Source: Gammaproteobacteria bacterium (GTDB taxonomy: Bacteria > Pseudomonadota > Gammaproteobacteria > JACKNK01). Taken from it: a stretch of DNA of 64,000 nucleotides. The translations under genes were made by a program, and so were the position numbers. The number at the start of each line of letters is the position of its first letter. Within the stretch, counting starts at the first letter, position 1. Where the stretch lies: the NCBI GenBank assembly GCA_024234895.1, contig JACKNJ010000006.1, forward strand, positions 124,001 through 188,000. Direction: 5' to 3'. The notes under the pieces were generated by a model that saw only the letters and a program-made list of their open reading frames with translations, was not told the origin of the DNA and did not search any database. This document shows, in pieces, positions 39,685 through 47,920 of the stretch.

Positions 39685-40680
39685 TCAGCGATAACGGGTC
39701 GCGGCGTGCGTCAGTGTGACCATCGCAAGTAATAGCAGGGCCGCGACGCCATTGTGAGCAACGGCAATGCCGAGCGGCAGGTGCATGACCACGTTCAGGA
39801 TGCCGAGCGTGACCTGCAGGAGCAGCAGCGTGCCGATCGCGATCGCCAGATTCCTGCCGGTGCCACGACTCACGCTCCAGACCTTCCAGGTCAGGAAGGA
39901 CAGGTAAAGGAACACGACCAGCGCACCGATGCGGTGGGTGAGATGGATCGCGACCCGCGCCGGGTTGTCCAGCACGCCGAACTCATAGTTCACGCCCAGT
40001 CCGCGCCACAGCACGAAACCTTCCGCGAAGTCCGCCTCCGGCAGCCATTGACCGTGGCAGGTCGGGAAGTCGGTACAGGCCAGCGCCGCGTAGTTTGAGC
40101 TGGTCCAGCCGCCAAGGCTGATCTGCGCGATCAGCAGGACCAGGCCGAGCCAGGCCAGCGGCTTGAGATTCGCCAGCGCGCTGCTGTCGTAGTTGAACCA
40201 CTGGCGTTGCATCGAAACCATCAACCAGAGCAGCGACAGGGTCGCGAAGCCGCCGAGCAGATGACCCATGACCACGACCGGCTTGAGCAGCAGCGTGACC
40301 GTCCACATGCCGAGCGCGGCCTGAAAGATGACCAGCGCGACCAGCGCGACCGGCAGCCCCTTGCCCGGGCGTGTGATGCGCTGGCTCATCAGGCGGATCA
40401 ACATCAGCGCCAGGATCACCAGACCCAGGGTGCCGGCGAAGTAGCGGTGCACCATCTCCTTCCAGGCTTTCGCCGCTTCGACCGGCCGCTCCGGAAAGGC
40501 CTGCTCGGCGGCGGCAACCTCGTGCTCCGCCTCCGGCACATCGAGATGACCGTAACAACCCGGCCAGTCGGGACAACCCAGGCCGGCGTCGCCAAGACGC
40601 GTATAGGCGCCAAGCAGGACGACACTCAACGCGAGCAGCGCGGCGAACAGGGAGAGCTTGAAATAACCTTGTTGGGACAT
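39685..40680 (-). CDS. ctaA: Heme A synthase (COX15/CtaA family)
   Basis: The 331-residue protein has eight predicted helices. The catalytic histidines lie in MVHRYFAGTLGLVIL, VVVMGHLLGGFATLSLLW, VAIHLTHRIGALVVFL and PLGIAVAHNGVAALLL. The extracellular cysteine pair is ALACTDFPTCHGQW, and LGCPDWPGCYG gives a second pair. It converts heme O to heme A for the aa3 oxidase. It is the next gene before cyoE on the same strand. Confidence 0.95.
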   Translation of the reverse strand: MSQQGYFKLSLFAALLALSVVLLGAYTRLGDAGLGCPDWPGCYGHLDVPEAEHEVAAAEQAFPERPVEAAKAWKEMVHRYFAGTLGLVILALMLIRLMSQRITRPGKGLPVALVALVIFQAALGMWTVTLLLKPVVVMGHLLGGFATLSLLWLMVSMQRQWFNYDSSALANLKPLAWLGLVLLIAQISLGGWTSSNYAALACTDFPTCHGQWLPEADFAEGFVLWRGLGVNYEFGVLDNPARVAIHLTHRIGALVVFLYLSFLTWKVWSVSRGTGRNLAIAIGTLLLLQVTLGILNVVMHLPLGIAVAHNGVAALLLLAMVTLTHAATRYR

Positions 40681-40717
40681 GCGTGGATTTCCGGACGCTT
40701 TATCGTTTTGAGATGGG

Positions 40718-41350
40718 TCAGCCGACCTGAGACAGCTTGAGCAGTTTTTCGAGATCCTTGCGCAGCAGCGTCGGATCGAAATCGATCGGGAAGCGCATCA
40801 TCAGGTTGCCGAGCGGATCAATCAAATAAGTGCGCTCGAATATCGGGCCTTCCTGGCTGCCAGCTTCGAAATTTTTCATCACACGATCCCGATCGCGCAT
40901 CACCGGGGCGAGCGTCAGCAGATCCGCCTCCGGCTGCAACCACTCGCCGAGCGACGGGAATCCGGCCTGATCGGCCATCAGCAGGCCCACGCGGATGCGG
41001 TTGACGTTGCGGTTCTGACCCAGGCGAATCTTGGCAAGCGTGATCACGCGCTCGCGGCAGGCGTCGTCGCATTCCGCCTCGGTCAGATAGAGCAGCGTCC
41101 ATTTGCCGTACATCCAGTCTTCCGGGACCGCCTTGCCATCCCGATCATCCAGCAGCGGCATCTGCAACGGGCGCGCCGGTTGAATCAGTTCGCCGTAATT
41201 GGTCGTCCCGACCGGTCTCCAGCCGCTGTAGAACAGCGCGTAGGACAACGCCACGGGAACCACGAACAAGGCGATGGTCGCGAGCAGGCCGATTCGCTGG
41301 CGCGTCAGGCCGTGCGCGCCACCGTTCGGATTCGCGGCGGGGTCAGTCAT
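40718..41350 (-). CDS. Membrane-anchored SCO-like thioredoxin-fold protein of the oxidase cluster
   Basis: The 210-residue product starts at ATG 41350 with GGAG six bases upstream. It overlaps the end of the SURF1 gene by eight bases. It has one N-terminal membrane segment (IGLLATIALFVVPVALSYALFY) and a thioredoxin-like domain with the CxxxC pair EAECDDAC, which resembles the copper site of SCO1. The distal histidine that SCO proteins use as the third copper ligand was not seen: the corresponding strand reads TYLIDPLGNLMMRFP. It may be a thiol-redox helper of CuA maturation rather than a copper donor. Proteins like it are common beside SURF1 in gammaproteobacteria. Confidence 0.8.
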   Translation of the reverse strand: MTDPAANPNGGAHGLTRQRIGLLATIALFVVPVALSYALFYSGWRPVGTTNYGELIQPARPLQMPLLDDRDGKAVPEDWMYGKWTLLYLTEAECDDACRERVITLAKIRLGQNRNVNRIRVGLLMADQAGFPSLGEWLQPEADLLTLAPVMRDRDRVMKNFEAGSQEGPIFERTYLIDPLGNLMMRFPIDFDPTLLRKDLEKLLKLSQVG

Positions 41351-42131
41351 CGTTTTCTCCAAAATGGGTGTTCTCCGGCCCGGGGCGCACCACGCGCCGC
41401 GTGTTGACCAGAATGAAGATCAGCACCACGGCCAGGGCCATCGCGAACCATTGGAAGGCATACGCGCGGTGCTTGACCGGTGGAATGTCGTAATGCGCCT
41501 GCCAGGCGCGGGCGTAGCCGAAGGGCGCGGAAGGATCGACCAGCGCTTCGACTTCGAGCAGTGGCTCCTGGAGCCACTCCGAGACCACGTCCCGATCCAT
41601 GACCGGCATGACCAGACGCCCACCATCGCGCACGTCCAACGCCGTGCCGAGCGCCAGAATCGGGTCGCTGATGGGCTTGAGGCGCGCCGGGAAACTCACA
41701 TCGCCGTCCGGGAGCGATGTCGCCGGCAATATCTCGCGACCACCCTGCGCCAACGGCAGCCAGCCCAGATTGACCAGCAGCGCCGCCTGATGTCCACGTG
41801 CGCGAAACACCCCGAGCACCTGATAGCCCAGACGTCCTTCGTGCGTGCGGTTGTCGAGATAGATCCGTTCACTGCGTTCGAAACGGCCTTCGATCTGCAC
41901 CGTCGCGAAACGCAGCGAATCGAATTGCGCGGCGGAAACATCGGCGAAACGGGGAATCCCGCTCTCGCCACCACGCTGGAAATCCGCGAGCAGCGCGTCC
42001 TTCTCGCCCGCCCGCTGCCACTGCCAGCCGCCAAGTTGCAGCAGCAGCGTCAAGGTCGCGAGCGTGAGCAACGCCGGCCAGAGCGAGGGAAAACGGAAGC
42101 GATACGGACCGATCTGCACGCGGAACGCCAT
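41343..42131 (-). CDS. SURF1 family cytochrome oxidase biogenesis protein
   Basis: This protein has two membrane helices, one at each end (LWPALLTLATLTLLLQLGGWQW and FQWFAMALAVVLIFILVNTRR). The periplasmic part has the SURF1 features RIYLDNRTHEGRLGYQVL, ALLVNLGWLPLAQGGRE and HYDIPPVKHRAYAFQWFAMA. It inserts heme A into subunit I. I prefer ATG 42131 (262 residues) because the extra 19 residues from an upstream start do not look family-like; the choice is uncertain. Confidence 0.9.
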   Translation of the reverse strand: MAFRVQIGPYRFRFPSLWPALLTLATLTLLLQLGGWQWQRAGEKDALLADFQRGGESGIPRFADVSAAQFDSLRFATVQIEGRFERSERIYLDNRTHEGRLGYQVLGVFRARGHQAALLVNLGWLPLAQGGREILPATSLPDGDVSFPARLKPISDPILALGTALDVRDGGRLVMPVMDRDVVSEWLQEPLLEVEALVDPSAPFGYARAWQAHYDIPPVKHRAYAFQWFAMALAVVLIFILVNTRRVVRPGPENTHFGENDD

Positions 42132-42220
42132 CTCAACAGCAAAACCGTGGCAGTTCGCGGCGAGGGGCTCCGTATAATCGGGCCCCATCCATCCAACGAC
42201 CGTTAATGGGACTAAAGCGA

Positions 42221-42439
42221 ATGTGGGTCAAAATTCTGATTGTGCTGGTGCTGTTGATGATTCTCGCCAGTCTCGCCAGCGGGATGATTTACATGTTGCG
42301 CGACCGGGGCAATTCCGAACGCACCGTCAAGGCGCTCACGTTTCGTATCGGGCTATCCGTGACCCTGTTCATCCTGCTGATGATCGCCTTTGCCACCGGC
42401 CTGATTCAGCCGCATGGGCTGCTGCCGCCGCAACCCTGA
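42221..42439 (+). CDS. DUF2909 family two-helix membrane protein
   Basis: The 72-residue protein (MWVKILIVLVLLMILASLA) has two hydrophobic helices joined by the charged LRDRGNSERTVKALT loop and ends in a proline-rich tail. It is the DUF2909 pattern, often found inside cytochrome oxidase clusters. It is on the opposite strand to the surrounding oxidase genes. An ATG five codons upstream (42206) is possible. Function unknown. Confidence 0.85.
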   Translation: MWVKILIVLVLLMILASLASGMIYMLRDRGNSERTVKALTFRIGLSVTLFILLMIAFATGLIQPHGLLPPQP

Positions 42440-42482
42440 TTCAACAGGTTTTATCACGAGGTTTTCCGAACCCCGGACAGAC

Positions 42483-42515
42483 AAAAGGGCGTCGCTTTCG
42501 CGACGCCCTTTTTGT
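42483..42515. terminator. Bidirectional terminator between DUF2909 and ctaE
   Basis: A perfect stem (AAAGGGCGTCG / CGACGCCCTTT) with a 6-base loop is followed by a T-run on the plus strand and preceded by an A-run. It can serve both the plus-strand DUF2909 gene and the minus-strand ctaE, which are convergent. Confidence 0.9.
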
Positions 42516-42532
42516 TTGTGTCAGAGCTCGGT

Positions 42533-43402
42533 TTACAGCCAGTACACGAAGATGAACAGGCCGAGCCAGACCACGTCGACGAAGTGCCAGTACCAGGCCA
42601 CCGCCTCGAACGCGAAGTGACGGTCGGGGGTGAAGTGCCCGCTCATCGCACGGAACAGGATCACGGTCAGCATGGTCGCGCCCATGGTCACGTGGAAACC
42701 GTGGAAGCCGGTCAGCATGAAGAAGGTCGAACCGTAGATCCCGGATTCGAGGGTCAGGTTCATTTCGTGGTAGGCATGACCGTACTCGACCGCCTGCAAA
42801 CCGACGAAGAGGAAGCCCAGCACGACAGTGGCGAGCAGACCGAGGATCAGCTGCGAGCGGTTCTGCTTCTTCAGTGCCCAGTGCGCCCAGGTGACCGTCA
42901 CGCCGGAGGTCAGCAGGATCAGGGTGTTCAGCGCCGGCAGACCCCACGCCCCCATGACCTGATAGTCACCGCCGACGTTCGCCGGGCCGTTGGTCGGCCA
43001 AGTGGCTTCCCAGCTGTTCCACAGGACCAGGTTGGTCATCAGGTTGTTGCCTTCACCACCGATCCAGGGAATCGAGAAGGCGCGGGCGTAGAACAACGCA
43101 CCGAAGAAGGCCGCGAAGAACATGACTTCGGAGAAGATGAACCAGCTCATGCCCCAACGGAAGGACTTGTCGACCTGCTCGTTGTAATAGCCGCTCTCGC
43201 TCTCGCGGATCACGGTGCCGAACCAGCCGAACATCATGATCAGCACGATGACCACACCGGCGATCATCAGCTTGCCGCCCATGGTCGAACCGTTGAGCAT
43301 GGAAGCGAAACCGCCCAGCAGGGTGGTCAGGCCGATGGAGCCCACGATCGGCCAGTGACTGCCGTGGGGGACGTAATAACCGTCATGCGTTGCAGCGGAC
43401 AT
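42533..43402 (-). CDS. ctaE: Cytochrome c oxidase subunit III
   Basis: The 289-residue protein has seven helices, with GYYVPHGSHWPIVGSIGL, GMSWFIFSEVMFFAAFFGAL, YARAFSIP, TVTWAHWAL, EYGHAYHEM and the C-terminal AVAWYWHFVDVVWLGLFIFVY of subunit III. The VWLGLF end is typical. It is the last gene of the ctaC-ctaD-small-ctaG-ctaE run, 110 bases after ctaG. Confidence 0.96.
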   Translation of the reverse strand: MSAATHDGYYVPHGSHWPIVGSIGLTTLLGGFASMLNGSTMGGKLMIAGVVIVLIMMFGWFGTVIRESESGYYNEQVDKSFRWGMSWFIFSEVMFFAAFFGALFYARAFSIPWIGGEGNNLMTNLVLWNSWEATWPTNGPANVGGDYQVMGAWGLPALNTLILLTSGVTVTWAHWALKKQNRSQLILGLLATVVLGFLFVGLQAVEYGHAYHEMNLTLESGIYGSTFFMLTGFHGFHVTMGATMLTVILFRAMSGHFTPDRHFAFEAVAWYWHFVDVVWLGLFIFVYWL

Positions 43403-43512
43403 GCTTACTCCTCTCTAACCTCTTGGTGTCGTCACCAGCCCGCCTCGACGGGGTGGATCGGAGATATTGTCTATTCGGGTTTAGAACTCGGGTTGGTCGC
43501 GTCGCGACACGC

Positions 43513-44064
43513 TCAATGCGTGTTGCTCGCCACCTTGGTGACATCGAAAAACGTGTACGAAAGCGTCAGATAACGGATATCGGCAGGCAGTTCGGGGTCC
43601 ACGAAAAAGGTCACCGGCATCAGTTTCTCCTCGCCCGCGTTCAACGTCTGCTGGGTGAAACAGAAGCATTCGGTCTTCTTCAGATATTCCGCGGCGCCAC
43701 CCGGGGCAACGCTCGGAATGGCCTGGCCGTCGACCGCCTGAGCCATGCGATTGCGCACCCGATAGGTGACCGTCTTCACCTCACCCGGGTGAACGCTCAA
43801 CTTGCGCACATCCGGCTGAAAGTCCCATTGCATCGCCTCGTTGAGCGTGGAATCGAACTCGACGGTCACGGTACGGGACGTATCGACGATGACCGGCGCC
43901 ACGGCAACCTCGTTCGAGGTCTTGCCGTTCAGGCCCGTGATATCGCAGAAGACGTCGTAGATCGGGACCATCAGGTATCCGAACCCGAACATCGCCACGA
44001 CCACCAGCCCCAGACGGGTGACCAGGCGGGCGGTGGAGAGTTTGGCGTCGGAGTTGCTGGCCAT
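43513..44064 (-). CDS. ctaG: Cytochrome c oxidase assembly protein CtaG (Cox11)
   Basis: This 183-residue protein supplies copper to the CuB site. It has one N-terminal membrane anchor (LGLVVVAMFGFGYLMVPIYDV) and a periplasmic domain with the Cox11 copper motif CFCFTQQTL. The motifs YRVRNRMAQ and MPVTFFVDPELP are also present. The length is standard. It lies between the small oxidase gene (5 bases) and ctaE. Confidence 0.96.
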   Translation of the reverse strand: MASNSDAKLSTARLVTRLGLVVVAMFGFGYLMVPIYDVFCDITGLNGKTSNEVAVAPVIVDTSRTVTVEFDSTLNEAMQWDFQPDVRKLSVHPGEVKTVTYRVRNRMAQAVDGQAIPSVAPGGAAEYLKKTECFCFTQQTLNAGEEKLMPVTFFVDPELPADIRYLTLSYTFFDVTKVASNTH

Positions 44065-44069
44065 CGATC

Positions 44070-44198
44070 TCAGTACACAAAAATGCTCATCAGGATGAAA
44101 GCGACGTAGAAACCGATCGCCATCAATGCCAGGACGAGGCCCAGGCGGATGTTGCGTCGTTTGAGGCCGGCGTCTTCCTGCATCGTGTATGTCGTCAT
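44070..44198 (-). CDS. Small single-helix protein of the cytochrome oxidase operon
   Basis: This 42-residue frame (MTTYTMQEDAGLKRRNIRLG, then a hydrophobic helix LVLALMAIGFYVAFILMSIFVY) is too short for most gene calls. It fills the space between ctaD and ctaG, where many proteobacteria have a small 'cytochrome oxidase small assembly protein'. The TGA stop is 6 bases before the ctaG ATG. The charged N-terminus followed by one helix fits a small inner-membrane assembly factor. Confidence 0.75.
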   Translation of the reverse strand: MTTYTMQEDAGLKRRNIRLGLVLALMAIGFYVAFILMSIFVY

Positions 44199-44269
44199 GA
44201 TCGTTTCGAATCAGGGCTGCCAGTCACCCCCGCCCCGCCGCAGCGGAACAGGAGCGACATGTCAGCCGG

Positions 44270-45853
44270 TTACTTGACTTCCGGAGCTTCGGAGAAGCTG
44301 TGGTACGGCGGCGGCGACGACAGAGTCCACTCGAGACCTTCCGCACCATCCCAGACCTTGTCGGTCGCCTTGGCGCCACCACGGATCGTGGAGATCACGA
44401 TGTAGGCGAACAGCAGCTGCGACAGGCCGAAGGCGAAACCACCGATCGAGGAGATCATGTTGAACTCCGCGAACTGCACCGAGTAATCCGGAATACGGCG
44501 CGGCATGCCGGCCAGACCCAGGAAATGCTGCGGGAAGAACAGGATGTTCACGGTGATGGTGGACAGCCAGAAGTGCCACTTGCCCAGGGTCTCGTTGTAC
44601 ATGTGGCCGGTCCACTTCGGCAGCCAGTAGTAAGCGGCGCCCATGATCGCGAAGATCGCACCGGTGACGAGCACGTAGTGGAAATGCGCCACCACGAAGT
44701 AGGTGTCGTGGTACTGGAAGTCGGACGGGGCGATGGCCAGCATCAGGCCGGAGAAACCGCCGATGGTGAACAGCACCACGAAGCCCAGCGCGAACAGCAT
44801 CGGGGTCTCGAAGGTCATCGAGCCCTTCCACATCGTGGACACCCAGTTGAACACCTTCACGCCGGTCGGCACCGCGATCAGCATGGTGGCGTACATGAAG
44901 AACAGCTCGCCCGCGACCGGCATGCCGACCGTGAACATGTGGTGCGCCCAGACGATGAAGCTCAGGAAGGCGATGGACGCGGAGGCGTACACCATCGAGC
45001 TGTAACCGAACAGCGGCTTGCGCGCGAAGGTCGGGATGATCTGGGAGACGATGCCGAAGGCCGGCAGGATCAGGATGTACACCTCGGGGTGACCGAAGAA
45101 CCAGAAGATGTGCTGGTACATGACCGGGTCACCACCGCCGGCGGCGGTGAAGAAGGAGGTGCCGAAGTACTTGTCGGTGAGCAGCATGGTGACCGCACCC
45201 GCCAGCACCGGCATGACCGCGATCAGCAGGTAGGCGGTGATCAGCCAGGTCCACACGAACAGCGGCATCTTCATCAGGGTCATGCCCGGCGCGCGCATGT
45301 TCAGGATGGTCGCGATGACGTTGATCGCGCCCATCACGGACGAGATACCCATCATGTGGATCGCGAAGATCATGAACGGGAACGCATCACCGGTCTGCAG
45401 GACCAGCGGCGGGTAGATGGTCCAGCCGGCCGCCGGAGCGCCGCCATCCATGAAGATGGTGGACAGCATCATCGTGAATGCGAACGGCAGGATCCAGAAG
45501 GACCAGTTGTTCATGCGCGGCAGCGCCATGTCCGGCGCACCGATCATCATCGGGATCAGCCAGTTGGCCAGACCGACGAAGGCCGGCATGACCGCACCGA
45601 AGATCATGATCAGCGCGTGGTTGGTGGTCATCTGGTTGAAGAAATGCGGGTTGACGACCTGCATTCCGGGTTCGAACAGCTCGGCGCGGATGACCATCGC
45701 CATGGCGCCACCGATGAAGAACATCAGCAGGGAGAACAACAGGTACAGGGTACCGATGTCCTTGTGATTGGTGGTCGTCACCCAACGCATCAGACCCTTG
45801 GCGGGGCCATGGTCGTGATGGTCGTGGGCGTCGTGAGTCGTCGCTTCAGACAT
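44270..45853 (-). CDS. ctaD: Cytochrome c oxidase subunit I
   Basis: The 527-residue protein is the catalytic heme-copper subunit, with 12 helices. The heme a ligand is in MTTNHALIMIFGAVMPAF. The CuB/His-Tyr region is FWFFGHPEVYILILPAFG, and further His ligands lie in VWAHHMFTVG and HDTYFVVAHFHYVL. The D- and K-channel segments look intact (A-type). It lies 30 bases downstream of ctaC. Confidence 0.98.
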   Translation of the reverse strand: MSEATTHDAHDHHDHGPAKGLMRWVTTTNHKDIGTLYLLFSLLMFFIGGAMAMVIRAELFEPGMQVVNPHFFNQMTTNHALIMIFGAVMPAFVGLANWLIPMMIGAPDMALPRMNNWSFWILPFAFTMMLSTIFMDGGAPAAGWTIYPPLVLQTGDAFPFMIFAIHMMGISSVMGAINVIATILNMRAPGMTLMKMPLFVWTWLITAYLLIAVMPVLAGAVTMLLTDKYFGTSFFTAAGGGDPVMYQHIFWFFGHPEVYILILPAFGIVSQIIPTFARKPLFGYSSMVYASASIAFLSFIVWAHHMFTVGMPVAGELFFMYATMLIAVPTGVKVFNWVSTMWKGSMTFETPMLFALGFVVLFTIGGFSGLMLAIAPSDFQYHDTYFVVAHFHYVLVTGAIFAIMGAAYYWLPKWTGHMYNETLGKWHFWLSTITVNILFFPQHFLGLAGMPRRIPDYSVQFAEFNMISSIGGFAFGLSQLLFAYIVISTIRGGAKATDKVWDGAEGLEWTLSSPPPYHSFSEAPEVK

Positions 45854-45883
45854 TCGCGTTTACTCCTGGAAGAACAAACCTGA

Positions 45884-46732
45884 TTAGTTGGCGGCGGCGA
45901 CGACGGTCGCGACCGGAGAATCGTTCTGGGCGGTGGCCTTCTGGGCGGCGACCCAGGCGTCGTAGGCGCCCTGCTCCATGACCTCGACCACGATCGGCAT
46001 GAAGCCGTGGTCCTTGCCGCAGAGTTCGGCGCACTGGCCGCGGTACACGCCCGGCTGCTCGACCTTGGTCCAGGCTTCGTTGATGTAGCCCGGGATCGCG
46101 TCCTTCTTCCAGCCGAGGGACGGCACCCACCAGGAGTGGATGACGTCGTTCGCGGTGATCAGGAAGCGAACCTTCTTGCCCGCCGGCAGGACCAGACGGT
46201 TGTCGACATTCAGCAGATAGTCCTCGACCGAGGCCGGATCGATACCGGAGTTCATCTGGCGGGCGGCATTGCTCTTCTCGTCCAGACGGGAGAAGAAGCT
46301 GACGCCTTCATCCGCGTAGTCGTAGTGCCACATCCACTGATAACCGGTGACCTTGATGGTCATGTCGGGATCGGAGGTGTCTTCGAGGTTGATCAGCGCC
46401 TTGGTGGCCGGGATGGCCATGCTGATCAGGATCGCGAACGGGACGATCGTCCAGATGATCTCGACGGTGGTGCTCTCGTGGAAGTTGGCGGCCTGCGCGC
46501 CGACCGACTTACGGTGCTTCCAGATCGAGTAGAACATCGCGCCGAACACAACCACCGCGATCGCGCAGCAGATGTAGAAGATCAGCATGTGGAGGCGATA
46601 CACCTCACCGCTGACTTCGGTCACGCCCTGGGTCATGTTCAGGCCATATTCGGCGACGGCACCGCCGGCTCCCAGAAGCATCGCGCCGCCGAGCAGGGCG
46701 CGGTGCAGCCACACCGATTTGTTCTGACTCAT
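45884..46732 (-). CDS. ctaC: Cytochrome c oxidase subunit II
   Basis: The 282-residue product starts at ATG 46732, with GGGGAG 10 bases upstream. A TTG three codons further up is less likely. It has a signal-like N-terminus, two helices (LHMLIFYICCAIAVVVFGAMF, FAILISMAIPATKALI) and the CuA domain with HSWWVPSLGWKKDAIPG and GQCAELCGKDHGFMPIV. No cytochrome c domain is present at the C-terminus. It is the first structural gene of the oxidase operon. Confidence 0.97.
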   Translation of the reverse strand: MSQNKSVWLHRALLGGAMLLGAGGAVAEYGLNMTQGVTEVSGEVYRLHMLIFYICCAIAVVVFGAMFYSIWKHRKSVGAQAANFHESTTVEIIWTIVPFAILISMAIPATKALINLEDTSDPDMTIKVTGYQWMWHYDYADEGVSFFSRLDEKSNAARQMNSGIDPASVEDYLLNVDNRLVLPAGKKVRFLITANDVIHSWWVPSLGWKKDAIPGYINEAWTKVEQPGVYRGQCAELCGKDHGFMPIVVEVMEQGAYDAWVAAQKATAQNDSPVATVVAAAN

Positions 46733-46768
46733 TCCTCTCAATCTCCCCTCGTTAGGACTTCTAAATAC

Positions 46769-47335
46769 TCAGAGCTTGTCTTCGTCTGCCCAGCAATGGC
46801 CGCATTCGTCATCACCCGGCATGGATTTCGCGTCGCGCCAGCCGAGCAGATTGCCCAGCGCCGTCGCGCAGCGGCGTCTTTCCGCTTCATGCAGGAAGCC
46901 GCCGATTTCAATCTCCCGCCCATGTGCCCCCAGCACCAGACGGCACGGATACCAGGGATGCTCGGCGCGCCGATAGGCGACCCGAACCCAGGCCCGTGGG
47001 AATGAGGTGGTTTCGCGGGGACCGCTTCCAGGCCGCTCGACGCCTTTGGAAATTTCCACGGCATCGGGCCGCACGGAGACGACCTCAACCTGGTGTCGGC
47101 GCAGAACCGTCAGGTACAAACCCAGGGTCAGCAGCGCGACTTCCAGTCCGGCAAACGGCAAAACCAGCCACAAACCGATGACCGCGAAGCCAATCCCGAT
47201 GGTCAGCGCAATGGCCGCCACGGAACCGACGAATACGAGATTGCCTTGCCAGGACAGGGACCGATCCGGTCGGAGGATGAATCGGTAATCGTCTTGGCCC
47301 GGCCCGGAAACCGTTGTCACCATGTGGTGATCCAT
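46769..47335 (-). CDS. DUF2244 domain membrane protein
   Basis: The 188-residue protein has the DUF2244 pattern: an N-terminal FILRPDRSLSW, two adjacent helices (VFVGSVAAIALTIGIGFAVI, LPFAGLEVALLTLGLYL), and a C-terminal beta domain with YPCRLVLGAHGREIEIGGFL. It is often found next to aa3 oxidase genes in proteobacteria; here it is directly upstream of ctaC. Its function is unknown, but the context suggests an oxidase role. Confidence 0.85.
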   Translation of the reverse strand: MDHHMVTTVSGPGQDDYRFILRPDRSLSWQGNLVFVGSVAAIALTIGIGFAVIGLWLVLPFAGLEVALLTLGLYLTVLRRHQVEVVSVRPDAVEISKGVERPGSGPRETTSFPRAWVRVAYRRAEHPWYPCRLVLGAHGREIEIGGFLHEAERRRCATALGNLLGWRDAKSMPGDDECGHCWADEDKL

Positions 47336-47380
47336 GCGGGCGAGACACCCGCCGGCGAGGCTTCACGGACCGCGTTCGTT

Positions 47381-47394
47381 TTGACCCAGGTCAA
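47381..47394. promoter_or_regulatory. FNR/CRP-family-like palindrome upstream of the oxidase operon
   Basis: TTGACCCAGGTCAA is a perfect 5+5 palindrome with a 4-base spacer, matching the FNR/Anr half-site pattern (TTGAY). It is 46 bases upstream of the DUF2244 start. The gap of 294 bases between DUF2244 and DUF2970 also has an AT-rich block (47465-47515) that probably holds the plus-strand promoter. Confidence 0.5.
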
Positions 47395-47629
47395 TGCGGC
47401 AAATCCCGTATTTCGGTCGGGCGGCATCCTAAACGATGGCCGTCAGAACTGACAAGCGCATCGAAACATTAATGAAAAATAAAGTTCTACATTAGTATTT
47501 TTCTAATATACGCAAGCAGTTAGCGCATGCCAGTTTTGACATATCCATTGCGCCGAGCCCGGTTATCCACATCCTGGGCGGCGAGTACAATTCCGCCTTC
47601 GACGACGCCCACCATGGATTCCGCTTGCC

Positions 47630-47848
47630 ATGACCGAAACCACCGATAAGACCCCGCCGACCTTCATGCAGACCTTCAAAAGCAGCCTCGCGGCGATGTT
47701 CGGTGTGCAGAGCAGCGCGGCGCACGAACGCGATTTCACCCGCGGCAAGCCGAGTCACTTCATCTTCATGGGCATCATCCTGACGACGCTGTTCGTGCTG
47801 ACGGTCTGGGGCGTGGTCAAGCTGGTGCTGTCGGCGGCCGGTGTCTGA
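47630..47848 (+). CDS. DUF2970 family small membrane protein
   Basis: The 72-residue protein has the DUF2970 pattern: PPTFMQTFKSSLAAMFGVQS, then RDFTRGKPSHFIFMG, followed by one C-terminal helix (IILTTLFVLTVWGVVKLVL). Function unknown. It is upstream of glcF by 72 bases on the same strand, but a functional link is not known. Confidence 0.85.
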   Translation: MTETTDKTPPTFMQTFKSSLAAMFGVQSSAAHERDFTRGKPSHFIFMGIILTTLFVLTVWGVVKLVLSAAGV

Positions 47849-47920
47849 GTCCCCAAGCCCTGAAACCCCGAGCCCGGCGCGGTTGGCAAACCCCGGCGGG
47901 ATCGCCAGACTTCCGCCCCC

